Origin: Haliotis asinina
Lineage: Eukaryota > Mollusca > Gastropoda > Lepetellida > Haliotidae
DNA: 64,000 bases
Assembly: GCF_037392515.1 (NCBI RefSeq)
Contig: NC_090283.1
Span: 40,068,249-40,132,248 of the forward strand
Reading direction: 5' to 3'
Numbering within the stretch: the stretch's first letter is position 1; each line of letters begins with the position of its first letter. Shown here piece by piece: positions 35,091 through 47,850 of this stretch. The notes beneath the pieces are model-generated. The model was not told where the DNA came from. It ran no database searches and saw nothing but the letters and a program-made list of their open reading frames with translations. The position numbers and the translations under genes were made by a program.

Positions 35091-36701
35091 AGAAATGGAC
35101 AGCTGCTGCAATGAATTTCAGGTGGAACTACAGTTGAACATTAAACCACTTCAGGCATCAGTAGACTAAGAATTTGTGTTCGTGGATTGTTTGGTGTGAT
35201 CAAACCCATTTTATTACCCACGTGGTACTTCGTCAAGGTGTTTCATAACAAAGTGTTATGTGTCATAACAGCTTCGAGTGATTTGATTGGCTAATGCGTG
35301 AACTTTGACATTACTGGTAATACTTTCATCACTCATTTCATTCATAATTTTCTTTCAAAAGTTTTCTCACCTGAGAGCATGTAAAACGAAAACACTTTTA
35401 TGGAATTGGATAAAATTTATTTAGTCTGGTTACTAGCATTATTTTCAATTCTATAATAACTCAAGTTGCTGTAATAAAAGCGAAAATAAAACAATCTATA
35501 ATAATAAGTAAACAAATACGTCTAGTAGGTCTCTCATAAGTGTAAACAAATATGGCGTCGCCCGTAAAAGTTATTGATTTTGTCAAAATTGAAGGACATT
35601 TGGTTGGAAGAGTTGTGAATATTATCAAGACATTGAATACCTTCTGCGTGTATGTTGTCAGGACTGCACACTAACACGCAACATCAAAAGACGAGCGGCG
35701 CTCTTGTATCTCTGTCACTGCCACTGTCTGCCGCATCCATTCGCGTCCTCCCGCACAAACATATTGTCACTGCCATGTCTCCCGTGGTTTCTTATGTAGA
35801 GGACAAAAGCTCTTCCCAGAATCTGAACACAATAGGCTTGAAATCGTCTTCGTTCGAGATTGTAGGCCGTGTTTTTAGACCCAATTTTTGGTGGAGTCTT
35901 CAACATAAACATCGAATCTCGACAAGTGGGAATTCCAAGCCGAGATGAGAAAGTGTCACTGGCATCCCGCGCAAAGCGTCGCCGAATTATTTACAGTAAC
36001 TCGTCCTCCCATGAAGAACATTAAGCTCAACTATTTGAGACATACAGTTCCCTGTTATTCACATTCATCTTTGCTGTTGAGTTTGCCGAGCCTAATTGAA
36101 TGCTCCCTATAATCTTCTTCTTTGTGAACACTTCTCAACATAACGACTAACCCAACAGTGATGGCCGACTGAAGTTCAGGCAAGGTCACGTAGTCAAGCT
36201 CAAAATATGTACACTTCACATGTGTTTTGATGAATTACATTATTGCTTTTCAAAACAAATCCTCAACTGAAAAGAGTTAAATTTTTATTCTGACTTGGTT
36301 CTGTCTTAATTTGTTTATTTTCTTCTGATAAAAGGCGTCGTATAGGAAATACATCGCCTCTACGCAGCGTACGTTTTCCTGAAGTGAAGCGGTTGACATT
36401 CCATTCACCAATATGATGTATTAATCCGCGTTACATGGTTCTATATAGGAAAACAAAATGCTGCATTATTTTAACGATGTTTTCAGTTTTAGAACGTGGA
36501 TAATAAATAGGATACAAAACTCGTTCCCGTTTCATATCAAGTTTATGTCCCTCGTGACAAATCAAAATTATTTCACTCGGGACATATGAAAGAGGAAGCT
36601 CGTTTAATATCCTAAAAATAATTATTGAAACCAGTTTAGTTTTAAGATTTAAAGATGTTAGCATGTTTACTTTCAGTGATTATTGGACATGTATGTTGCA
36701 G
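35091..36701. other. Intergenic, no gene seen
   Basis: A 41-residue frame at 35551-35673 starts with a good context (AAACAAATATGGCG) but has no recognisable domain or splice support. No sign of a RING/B-box exon that would complete the partial TRIM duplicate downstream. Confidence 0.4.
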
Positions 36702-36761
36702 ATGCTAGGTGTAGAAGCTACAGACGTGAAACCGGGACGATGACGCCGGTGGCTTTGCAGT
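36702..36761 (+). pseudogene. Duplicate of TRIM exon 5 (orphan)
   Basis: A 60-base segment with intact acceptor (TTGCAG) and donor (GTGAGT) encodes A-R-C-R-S-Y-R-R-E-T-G-T-M-T-P-V-A-L-Q, matching exon 5 of the TRIM gene at 53216-53275 with only a few changes and the same phases (1 in, 1 out). No RBCC exon lies upstream. The matching B30.2 exon is 6.5 kb away, beyond a mobile element fossil. It belongs to a decayed partial duplicate. Confidence 0.75.
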
Positions 36762-36844
36762 GTGAGTACAAACAGATGCTAACTGTCGTCAACATTTGAT
36801 GAAGTGACTTTGTCCATACTTCATAAACGGTACGTCAGTGAATA

Positions 36845-37070
36845 TCACATGTTAGAAGTGGTCTTCAGTAACACATGCTTGTCTCAAAAGACGGATCGTG
36901 TGGTCAAACTTTCTGATTTGCTTGACACATGTTATCGTATCCCAACTGAGTAGACCAATAATCATAATACCGATCACTGGATTATCTGGCACAGATTCAG
37001 TTATTAACAGACAGTCGGGATATAACTGAAACTTTGCTGAGTGCGGCGACAGACAACAGGCCAACCAATC
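36845..37070 (+). repeat. Repeat-B copy (diverged)
   Basis: Contains 'cttgacacatgttatcgtat', 'gatcactggattatctggca' and 'ctttgctgagtgcggcgaca'. The equivalent place in the downstream duplicate lacks it. Confidence 0.5.
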
Positions 37071-37261
37071 CGCAAATCATAAACAGAACAGGTCACTGAT
37101 TCCGTTTGTAACTGGAGATGTTGTACACAGGATTCTGCACACAGGACGAAGTACTGGCAGTGCAGTATACGGGATGGTTTAACTTTGCTGCTGACTCCTT
37201 ACCACACTGTATTTACGCTTGGTGGTTCTCTGATGTCCGTTACAGCAGAACAATTACTTTT

Positions 37262-37392
37262 CTCAATGTTACACCAATATCACAGCAGAGGACATCAGAA
37301 ATGGGTTTTACACATTATACCCAAGTGGGGAATCGAACCCGGCTTCTCGACGTAACGGGCAAACACTGTAACAACTAGGCTACTCCATAGTT
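37262..37392 (-). repeat. SINE-A copy
   Basis: Reverse orientation: 'cagaaatgggttttacacat', 'ggggaatcgaacccggcttc' (reverse B-box) and the head end near 37390. Confidence 0.7.
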
Positions 37393-39269
37393 GCAAGCGG
37401 TTCCTCCTTAACAGTGTCTAAAACACCGTCCGCTACTTAGAAAATTCATTTAAATATCGTTGACACATTAAACAGATTCTCGTGTTATCTTCTAATGTTC
37501 TTTTGTTCATCATAAACTAATCTAGCGCAAATGCCAGCAAATGTCTGATGTGTAAGATGTAAACCGAGAAATATAACAATAGGATGCAAAAAAGATGGGC
37601 TTTAATAGATGGGAAGAAAATATACTAAACAATTATTGACACGTATTAAATTCACCACCACGGAAACGGATAATATCGTTTACTAAGTAACAGCACTGGA
37701 AGTACCTGATCATTATTCAAGGGCGAAGATTACAGTTTTATTATGATTTATTTATTGTTTAATCAGATGGGCACACTGCTTTTCAGGCACATTCTGTTAC
37801 TGCTTAAAGGGTATTAGATGTCTCAGCACAGTGAACGAGTTTGTGACCGGCAGGCGGAGAAAGTAATCTGAACGAATACACTTGGTTGCTACAGGTACAT
37901 TGGCGATTAAGCACGTGCATGTGATCGTGGGGTGAACGCTACGGTTTAACACGTGTCTCGTTGAGCAACACCACCACGATACGATTCGCACGATATATGT
38001 AGACGAGACCCTGTTTCCCTCTTGTTTCAAATGAAATGTTCTGGGGGCCCTCCTATATATGCAAATGGGGGTCATTTGTCAGGTCGTGGCTCATCGAATA
38101 CTTCTCAAGTAAGGACAGATGATAAAGATGGTGTTCACAACATGTGTGTCAAAACGCACATTGATCAACGATACCGTTGCCTCTCTTCTAGCTTCTCCAT
38201 CTTCTTTTATTTCTCGGTGAATCATTATGAAAAAGTAAAGGATCATGACAAGTTTGAAAACAGAGTTCTAAAAAAACTACGTGGTAACACATGTCACAGT
38301 CTAGACACATAACGTGAGAACCTGTGTTCTACACAGCGATTGTGCTCATTCTGGGGTCAGTGGGCGTAGATACTGTGTCTGTTGAACACTCAGATGTTTA
38401 AGTATCGTCAACCAGCTGCTCTGTCGGTCTTATTGTTACTGTTTACTAAATGGTATAAGGAGAAGTTTGAGTCTATTTCTGACTACTTGCAGCTAATAAA
38501 CTCAACGAAAAAATTGTATGTAAAATGCATATGAAAACATTTAAAATAAGGATGCAAGTAATTTTCCTTATCCTGACTCATGCCTCTTATGCTTATCTCC
38601 TACCTCTTTGCGAAGATAGTTGAACACTTGAAATCCCGTTGAGGTTATCTTGTTGACACACAGTTACTCATCCACGAGTAGTCATCCTTTGCCTGCCCCG
38701 AAAATACATGGTTGTCACATGACTTGCGATGCTTGTTATTCTCTCCTTCGAGAAGGTTAAAGGCAACTATGGTCCTATACAGCGTTTATATCCTTTCAGA
38801 TTTCGGTTCTTTACACAAAATTTAGACGGCTTTCGGTCTGTATCATTTATCATTACAATGTGAAATTGGTGATAATTTTACATATGTTTTCATGTATGTG
38901 TTGTACAACATACATGCACATATGTTGACATGTATTTCATCATGGGAGATTGCATTTGAAATCGTGCACCCTGTGTAGGTATCGGCTGTCTGCGGCTGAT
39001 CTGCATATATTATGTCCTACATGCACAGTTGTTTGGTCTTTCAGTGTTCGCTGTAACAATTTGTCGGATACTGAATTTAGTTTATATTCGATTACTATTC
39101 AGAGATGTGCAAAGTACTAATTACGAATTCACTCTCAACTCATGTCCGGTTAATGGGTTGATAATGCATCTAGGAACTGTATGTTAACTGCTGTTGATGT
39201 ACATGTTTGTAGTGAATCAACTGACGTACTACATCAGAGGCTACAGCCAAGTCACAGATTAAACCCTCT
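37393..39269. other. Intronic remnant of upstream TRIM duplicate
   Basis: No gene. The stretch 38,270-38,560 aligns by eye with 55,510-55,920 of the downstream duplicate (shared 'ttgaacactcagatgt', 'ttgtttactaaat.gtataag' and 'gaaaacattta.aata'), which places the region inside the duplicated segment. Similarity is lost after about 38.6 kb. Confidence 0.5.
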
Positions 39270-42200
39270 TCAGACTTGGGGTCATCTAAACGTAAGAAGC
39301 TGAAGTCTACATCGTCAAGGACGAAGTATTCAACACCTCAATCTTCGTTGAAAGAATCGTCCTACATCTCATCGAAGTCCTTCAACGTAGACATCTACCA
39401 TGAGCCTCCTCTTCTATTTACCGAGGTACCAATAACCAGCAAGACGTCTCAGCGTTGAATTACTCCTAGACCTAGAGCAACTGTCACCAGACCATGTTTC
39501 ACTCACAAACATCTAGCGCATCAACGGGCACCCTCAACACGTCAGATGAATCATCTGCTCACTTACAGCTTCAGCATGCACCACAGAATTTCGACTCTGG
39601 ACTCTTCATGCAGCAGCCGACCGAAGACATGATGAACATCACCAGGAGGGGCATGCTTTCCAGAGGAAAGGAAACTCCAGTCACCACAGATGACAGCAGC
39701 CTTGTTTACTAGATCTGAAGGTGAAATGACACTCTTTGACAAAGTTAGTGAGTGAGTTTAGTTTTACGTCGCACTCAGCAATACTCCAGCAATAGTCCAG
39801 CTATATGGTGGCGGTCTGTAAATTGTTTGAACCAGACAATCCAGTGACTAACAATATGAGCAGCGATCTGCACAACTGTGAACCGATGAGATGAGTCAAC
39901 CAAGTCAGCGAGCACAAGGAGGGGCATTGGATGAATGCTTACGTTCGAGGAATTCTTCACCATCTGCTGCATTATCTACTTGCAGGGTGACCCAGCCAGA
40001 GCATTCACACAAGGAGCTTGACAAGGATGACTTCCCAGACAGAGAAATGCCATGAAGATCTTCACCGTCCGTTGTGACGAAGGTCTTTGGAAGAATCTGA
40101 GATTGCCAAGTCGGTGAGTACACTCACACGCCTTCAGGGCTCCAACAGGAAGAATTCAATGCCGGATGAAGAAAGTGCCATGTGTGAATGCTTTGGTCAA
40201 GAAGATCGACACCGGCAGTTGGGAGGAGGAGGTCTGGAGGGATCTGCAAGCGTCAATGTGGCAAGTGCACTCTGCAAAGGATCATACATGCACTCTCAGC
40301 ACTTCAATAGGGAGTGTTCGACGTGTGCTTTACCTGGTCACTACGGATTGAGAAACGGGTCGTCATCACTGCTGAAAATGAATCAGCATCCTTGTCAGGA
40401 GCATGTGTGCATACATGCGCCAGCACATTCGCGGAAGGTACAGAATTCTACTAGACAACACATGGGGAAGGAACAGAAGGACGTTCACCGAAGGGACGAT
40501 GCATGGAGAGACACTACTCTGAAGCATTTGTACAACGGTCTGAAATCTGCACCAAAGGCCTTTAATAAGAATCAGAACTTCATCTCCAAGAATGTGATAC
40601 AGACATCAGCGGGACTTGCTCCCTTAAGGAGTCAAGTATCATGGTCGTCGTGCACCAGGAACGAGGAATTCATCAAATCTTTTCTTAGAGATCCTTGATC
40701 GGTTTTGTCGGTCGTCAGTAGAAGACACAGCCACTGTCGCAGAGCACAAGACATGGTTGTGGGTTTTAATGATTATTTTAGGATGCGACACTCCCAGTGA
40801 CAGCAGTCAATCTGTATCAAAGTGAATGAAACGTGGAAATTGCTTCACAAAATATGTGTAAGATGACGACTGCGTTATCTTAAGTTAAAGAATGCAGACA
40901 CAACAGCCACCTCCATCAGTATTGAGTGGCGGAAGGTTTCGTGCGCTTTATTTTCGGTTATCTATACACCTGCTCACTGGTGTATCTCCGGGACAAGTCG
41001 AACATCGATGGTACAAACAGGCCCAAGTGCTAGCAAGGAAATCACCGCCTGTAACGAATTTCACGAGGATCATTTGGCTACAAAACAGGGGATGGCACAT
41101 ATCTGGAATCTGATTGGTCCACTCTAGACAAAGGCGTGAGCAGAGTGTGTCAGAGTTCACATGACAGGAAGTCGTCTACAAATGTAAACATCCCTTCCGA
41201 CATAGCAAAACTGACGATTATAAATACACTCGGTTCTCTTAGGGTTGGTGATTGGAAACGAAGTACATATTCCATAACCTGTACGACTGTCTTTATAAAT
41301 ATTCAGCTGATTGGAGTGTGTCTGTAGTTCTGAGCTCGAGCATGCCGTGCACAGAACGGTATCATATTACCGGAAGATTATTGATGAAGTCAGACTTGGA
41401 TCTGTGGTTCTGCATTCCGGGAAATATAATTCTTAACATCACGGAAGTGTTAGGACCAGATTCAAGCCATAGTAGAGCAAGCACTGCTCTCTCCATTAAC
41501 ACTCCAACAGTGGCTGTGTCTTCTCGGTCTACTCACCTCAGCACAGCACTTGACCAGCTGGGGAAAACTACAGCTACACTCATTACAACTGTTCCTGAAT
41601 ACTCACCTGGACAGTATATATGCGACAACACTGAAACCATGCCTAATGTGGTGGACTCACAGGTCGACGATTTGCACAGGAACTTATTTGCCAGAGTCGG
41701 ACTGCAACAGTCATCTCTGTTTAGATGCATCGCAGCATGGTTGGGGATGCCACCTAGACAACGAGGCTAGAACTTGGACAAGCCAGGAACGCAATTTGCA
41801 CATCAATTACTAGTCACCGTACTAAGACATTGGCCGAAAACATTGAGGGACAAACTACTTATGGTCCATACATACAACTGCACAGTAGCGTTCTATATAA
41901 ACGAGTAAGGACCAACAAGGTCTAACACGCTACTACAGCTAGCCGTTCAACTGTTCGCCATGGCCACATTGAAGGTGCACACATTGCCATGCCAGACATG
42001 CCATGCTATCATGTCCAAACCAACTATATCCAACAGGAAGCCTTTCGGCTAGTCAGTCAAGCCTATAGATCACTGTAAATAGACCTACACCCTACTGGCC
42101 AGTGAGGGAATGGTTTCAAGTACTCACAGACGAACTAGAAGAACTATTGCTAAAGGTACCAGAATGGAGAAATCGGGACACCAAGCGAGCTAATCATCGG

Positions 42201-42560
42201 GGACCCATCATCGTCATCCAACTTGTTTGAAGACACGAGGATATTCCACAAGAGAAGCGAAGTCAGTAACTTTGGCACTATGCCGATCGACTCGCACATT
42301 ATATTTTGACAAATGGATGCGATCTGAGGCGTATGTCAAAGGAAAAACTTTACAGCATGGAAAGCCTCACATCCTCAAGTGGCAGATTGTCATTCACGAC
42401 AGACACGAAGACTCAAGGGTTCCACAATATCGACTTGCCAGCCAGCACTCAGCTCCACTATCACCATGAAGATAGGGATAAGCTGACAAAGGTGCCAGAA
42501 TTACTCGCCCTACTGCGCTCGTTCAAGTTGGAGGACCAGCAACAAAAGTTCTAGGCACCA
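39270..42560 (+). mobile_element. Fossil DIRS-type (tyrosine recombinase) retroelement
   Basis: Old broken copy of a DIRS/Ngaro-like retroelement. A Ser-rich gag-like region lies at about 39.3-40.7 kb, an RNase H-like region at about 41.7-42.0 kb (D-A-S-Q-H-G-W-G followed by a H-I-N box and a F-Y-I-N box) and the start of a tyrosine recombinase domain at about 42.2-42.4 kb. It carries several breaks and is not functional. A repeat-B copy is inserted at 39752-39913. Family assignment rests on the RNase H and recombinase motifs; the gag part and both outer boundaries are approximate. Confidence 0.6.
39752..39913 (-). repeat. Repeat-B copy inside the DIRS fossil
   Basis: Reverse orientation: 'gtgagtgagtttagttttac', 'ggtggcggtctgtaaatt', 'gaaccgatgagatgagtcaa'. 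It truncates after 'gtcagcgagc'. Confidence 0.75.
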
Positions 42561-43223
42561 GCTGGGGATCTAAATGTCGTATGATACATACGAACCACTA
42601 GACCTGACATAGTTGACACAGAAAATCTGTTTCTGCTTGCTTAAGCAACAGAAGATCAGATCTAAGATGATGTTTTGATGAGGAAAGGTTTGACCCAAAG
42701 TGCTGAAGCTAATCTCTATATCCACATGGACACGATAACTCTCACTTCACAAGAAGCAAAGTCTGACATAGGGTCACGCCCTCTGACCCACCACCGGTTA
42801 ACACGGATTCTGTGAGCATAATAAGCATGAGTCAGGATGAAGGAAAACATGGAATTTTCAGATTAAATTTGATAAGTTACACTTATAATTATGTGACTCA
42901 TGACGTCAGCACTCCCAGTCGACCTTCTCACCACAGTATCACTGGTCGGGTTTACAAGTCGGAGAGAGTGGAAAACATGGCAAGTCATGTAACCGAGATT
43001 GGCTGAAAAGGCAAGGGATACTGCTCGTGGGTAAGTGATTGTACGTCATCTTCAAGAAGGGAACTTCAAAGGGATTTCATGTGTTCCACATGAGTCAGGA
43101 TAAGTACAAAATTTCAATTTTATCAATTTTATTCAGACAATTTTATTCACCCCGCCATTAAATTCACACTCAGAAATTGGCATATTCAGCGCATTAAACT
43201 GTAAACAAAATGTATATTTCCAA

Positions 43224-43869
43224 GTCCTAAACTAAAAGTGGACGCTGCTCGAGCCAACACATACGTGTGCCAAGTAAGTACAGATGGTCAACTCGTTCCC
43301 CACCACGTAACACAGACAAAGCAGCATGTTACAGGAATATCGGGGTACATGTGCCTCCATCCACATCCCCGTTCCTCCATCCCCCAACACACCAAAGTAC
43401 TTGGAGACACACTCTAGGGTGGGTGTGGTGGGTGGAGGGTTAGGGTATTTTGTCCTTGAGATGGGTGTAGTTGAGGAGAGCCAGGTGGACAGTGGACAGC
43501 AAGGCACCTGGTGTGTCAGTGTACAGAGCTGTGGCCTGCACAGGGAGTGTCTCTGTACCAGGGTGTGGCAGCCGGGGAAGGAGGGGAAGTGTTACAACAA
43601 CACAATGTCTGACACACTTGTTAGACAGGCCACCCTCCACTGTGGCGTTTTACTGGATGTGGTGAGGAGGAGACTCGCTTTCATCGACCTAAAGAGGCAG
43701 GTTGTTTTAGCCAAGATGGATGTAGAGTGGAGTGAGCCTCTTCTGTCAATTTTTGGTGTTGGGAAGCCACGTGTCTTTGCAGTCAACATGAAGGTGATAA
43801 GTGGAGCCGATATCACCCTGACTGACATAAGAAGTCGCTCATCCTTGACGCTTTGAATTAGACAATAAA
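43224..43869 (+). pseudogene. Decayed duplicate of the TRIM B30.2 exon
   Basis: Matches the last exon of the TRIM gene (56117-56835) through its length: D-A-A-R-A-N-T, G-T-C-A-S, the S-R-V-G-V-V stretch, K-E-G-K-C-Y-N-N-T-M-S-D-T-L, L-A-F-I-D-L, V-I-S-G-A-D-I-T, and a downstream AATAAA (43864). The acceptor that is AG in the intact copy reads AA here. The PRY-like start and the SPRY part are in different frames, and a small deletion near 43828 changes the C terminus. With no RBCC exon upstream it is best read as a pseudogene. An unannotated alternative acceptor could in theory rescue part of it. Confidence 0.75.
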
Positions 43870-44600
43870 ACAAACATGACATTGTGTAAACCTGTAAGTG
43901 GGACATATTTATATAAACTGTCAAAAGGATTAGAAATCGACATCACACATGTGTGATACCAGTTTTCTCACATGGCTTTCTCATTCCCGGGAGTGTGAGA
44001 ATGTAAGTGTAGTGACTGAGGCTGACCTATTCATAAGTTGTCCATGTGTTGTTTGTTGTGTACAAGAATGTAACGAGGTCAGCTAAATGTGTTTTTATCA
44101 AGTCCTGATAATGTATGTCCATATGTGGTTTCATCTCTGTAGCGGAAATATTTTAATCCCCACATGAACAGTCGGGATGAAATCATTATAGTTGTCAATC
44201 CACACACGAAACGTTTGATGTCAGTGAAGAGATGTTGTGAAAGGACATAGAATGTCCTCGTGTAGCTGATGACACGCATATTCAAAAACACAATCAAGTG
44301 TGCAGAATCTTTTGTTTCCATGCTTAGATGGCTTTTAATGTCAATAATCAGAGTTTCAAGTATACATTTGAACAGGTTTTGGGTTGAGTGAAGCGGAAAT
44401 GGCAGATTATAAATGTCTGTGCTAAGACTAAGCAGACACGGTAATGACTAAAGAAAAAATGACAACAGTTTCTGCGTGTTTAGCGGCAGTGATTATTCTG
44501 CAGCGCGCAATACATGCACTTTTGTCTTAAACAAAGGCAAGTATAAAGAGTTATATCAGCAACATCAGAGCTTAACATACAAAATATTTCTCCGACTGGA

Positions 44601-44760
44601 TTGTGGGACGGTTGGGTGTTACAAGCGTCTACTCGTCTCCCTGAAGGCCCAGATTCCATTCCCCACATAGGCACAATGCCTGGAGCCCATTTCAGGTGTT
44701 CCCCGTCGTGATTGCTGGAATATTGCTAGAAGCGGAGAAAACCATGCTCACTCTGTTAGA
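44601..44760 (+). repeat. SINE-A copy inserted in the upstream duplicate
   Basis: Contains 'cattccccacataggcacaa', 'gagcccatttcaggtgttcc', 'gctggaatattgctagaagc'. The sequence on both sides continues in the downstream duplicate (57.65-57.73 kb) without it. Confidence 0.75.
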
Positions 44761-44929
44761 CTGTTAGAGCTGTTAGACTGTTTTCAAGGACTACAGTGAA
44801 AGGGAAGTATGAACTCTGTGTGGGAAGCTGTTCCCGAACATGTTTTCACACTTCTCTCTCCATGCTTATGTTGCTGATGTCTGGATTGTCTGGTCCGATA
44901 TGGAAACATAATTTTTTATCCAGTGAAGT

Positions 44930-46460
44930 GTAATTCAGTTCTTTTATGGATACGAAGATTTTGTTTTGCGCTTTTATAAAGAAATAAACATGAGATAAGC
45001 ACAGAGATTTACTGTATGGCAATATTCAGTCTTAAACAACGGTATATCTGGGAAGAAGAAACATTACCTGATATAGTCATAATTCAATGTTGCTTTACGT
45101 AAGAGTTAATAATTTGATGTACAATTTCACACCAGTGCTAGTATTTGTGAGATGTATCTGAAGCATGTTGTAAATAATCTGTCAAGCATAAATTCGAGTA
45201 AGACGGCAATGGTTTCACAAGTTGGAAAATGTTTGTTTTAAGAAATAATACTAAAACAGGTGGTCATACACTTATAGAGAGTCAGTCATGAAATGATCGG
45301 CTTGCGAATGTGGCCGAAGTTTATCGAAACCTACAGCATAGAATCAGGTGTAATTTATTAATTGGGTTATTAGTAATGTGATCATAACAGAATTGTATAT
45401 AGCCACGCCTTCAACACCGTGTTATTATTGCGTGTCGGAGTCATGTCGGTAGAGAAACTAAAGTGATGCAAGTCTCTTGTGCTTTCTACTTTGGTGATGT
45501 TTTCAGGACGATCGGGGTTTCGCTCAAATGACCACTTGCAGGAACACTGAGATCATCTGGAACTGTCTCAACGTGTGTATTGTACGTCTGAACATATTTG
45601 TCAACTGTAAAGGCCAGGCCCGGATACGCTGACAAGTTAACACATGTGCTCCAACCGCCTTTATGGAATTTTTTTTTCTATTCAACATAAAACTGTTGTA
45701 GCAGTTGTTTTGTAATGTTGCAGTGGTATTTGTAAAAAATGTTTCACAACGAGACCAGCTATGCAGTCAAAGGGAAGTAATTCTGAGCTGGAAGCTGTGA
45801 CGGAACCTATTTTCACTCTACTGCCCTCGTGTGGGTTGGTTGTTGGCTTTGTTCCTTCACGCCGCACTCGGCAGTGTTTTAATTATATCGATGGTCTGTG
45901 AATAATCGAGTTTGGACCTGCCAATCCAGTGATCAATAACATGAGCATCAGTCTACACTGCTGGGACTCCATGACAAATCAACCACGACAACAACCCTGA
46001 CTACCCTGACAGCCTTCTACGACAAGCATGAGTTGATGAAGACCTGTTCTGAACCGGTGCCCCATGTAAGTATAGCCACTTGTAAATAGAAACCTTTATA
46101 CAAGATGTCATTGGCCTATATTCACAATATTAGTGTCCATTTTAAGATGTAACTCGTGATATATTTTGAATTACACCTTCATGGTAAAGTACATATTCTG
46201 AACCATCGGGGTTTCCATTTTTTAATACAGATTCAAACCCAAGTTCTTGCACACCGTCTGTGCTTGTCGATACAACCAACAGAACGGTGTGTGGTGGTAA
46301 AGAGAATTATCATCCAAAGGCATGTCTGTTTAGACGAAATCATCATAGCATACATGTAAATTTAATTATTTTTACAGAAAACGATAAACTAGCTTCTAAC
46401 CTGTAATAATTAAATGTGTTTTCTTTGTTGCTGGAAAACTCCTCGGTAAACAAAAGTATA
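44930..46460. other. Intergenic with a repeat-B copy
   Basis: A reverse repeat-B copy, diverged, at about 45855-46050 ('ccgcactcggcagtgtttta', 'ccagtgatcaataacatgag'). No gene recognised. Confidence 0.5.
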
Positions 46461-46732
46461 GTGAGTGAGTGAGTTTAGTTTTACACCGCACTCAGCAATA
46501 TTACAGCTACATGGCGGCGGTCTGTAAATAATCGAGTCGGGACCAAACAATCCAGCGATCAACAACATGAGCATCGATCTGCGCAATTGGGAACCGATGA
46601 CATGTGTCAACCAAGTCAGCAAGCCTGACCACCCGATCCCATTAGTCGCCTCTTACGACAAGCATAGTCGCCTTTTATGGCAAGCATGGGTTGCTGAAGG
46701 CCTATTCTACCCCGGGACCTTCACGGGTCAAC
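46461..46732 (-). repeat. Repeat-B copy, full length
   Basis: The best-preserved copy in the window: starts with the reverse (ACTC)n tail, 'ttttacaccgcactcagcaa', 'tacatggcggcggtctgtaa', 'gggaaccgatgacatgtgtc', 'cgcctcttacgacaagcata', and ends 'taccccgggaccttcacggg'. It can serve as a family reference. Confidence 0.88.
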
Positions 46733-46844
46733 AAAAGTATAACCAGCACCCATTTTAGCATAGTGAAATGAATGAGTATACACTTTCAGGTCATTGTAAG
46801 ACAATCTGTGATAATTCGGCTTCGAATTGATCTTCAGCAACTCA

Positions 46845-47090
46845 CGAGAGGCGACAAACTGGATTGGATGACTTGGCTGACACGTGTACATCGCATCCAC
46901 ATTGGGTAGACCAGTGCGTACATCGGATGACTTGGTTGACACATGCCAACATATCCAAATTGGGTAGACCAATGCGTACATCGATTATGTTGATCACTTA
47001 ATTGTTTGGTCGAGACTTGTTTAGTTACGGTCCGCTGCCATATGGGGGAAGATTGATAGGTACGGAGTTAAGCAACAAACAAACAAACAA
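46845..47090 (+). repeat. Repeat-B-like copy with internal tandem duplication
   Basis: The part 'tggatgacttggctgacacg' through 'gtagaccagtgcgtacatcg' is present twice in tandem (about 60 bp), followed by 'ttatgttgatcacttaattg' and an (AAAC)n end. Confidence 0.6.
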
Positions 47091-47639
47091 AATACACTCA
47101 TGCAGTCAATGATGGTACCAGGATGTCACCGTGCTAACAGCTTGTCCTAGACACCACTGAACCCACAATGAACCCAAATCTCAGAAAACAGCAACGACAG
47201 CAACGACACATCCAAGAACAAGGATATCCAGTTATAAGGTACAACTATGATCATTATGAGGCAAAGGCTCTTGAAGTACTCTATTAAAGGAAATCGCCAA
47301 CACAAGACAGCATTCAGTTTCCATAATCTGCCGAACCACTGAATGTGTTTAGTTTGACACTTTGCAAATATTTCGGCAACATCACGGCGAGAGACACCAG
47401 AAAGTGAAGTTGACCTGATTAAGAAATCGAGCCATTGTCTTCAGAATGAAAAGGAATGCTTTAACCCTTTACGCTACCTTGTCGGGAGTTAAAAGAGATC
47501 GTGTAAATAGATCGCCAGAGATCATTGATGACATCAGGTGTTCCCGAAAGAAAATAACTTCAAGCCAAATTGAAGCCCGACAGTAAAACAGAACGTATGT
47601 GGACGTGACGTAAGCGGCACACGTAAAGCTAATTTGCCC
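47091..47639. other. Intergenic, no gene seen
   Basis: No supported exon or repeat body. Confidence 0.45.
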
Positions 47640-47696
47640 CGTGTGTGCGTGTGCGTGTGCGTGTGCGTGGGCGTGGGCGTGGGCGTGGGCGTGTGT
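47640..47696. repeat. (GTGCGT)n/(GTGGGC)n hexanucleotide array
   Basis: Two hexamer variants in series, then a diverged repeat-B-like end at 47700-47850. Confidence 0.9.
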
Positions 47697-47850
47697 GCTC
47701 TTTAAGGCCACTCTCAGTAATCTTCCAACTTCATGACGGCAGTCTGTAAACACTTGTGTCTGGACCAAGCAATCCGGTGAACAGAATTAATAAGCATCTA
47801 CGCAGCTGGTCACTTCTTACGACAAGCAAGAGTTGCTGAAGACAACGTGT

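Noticed and set aside
35551-35673. 41-residue frame with a good start context
   Set aside because: No domain, no second exon, no promoter; could be chance.
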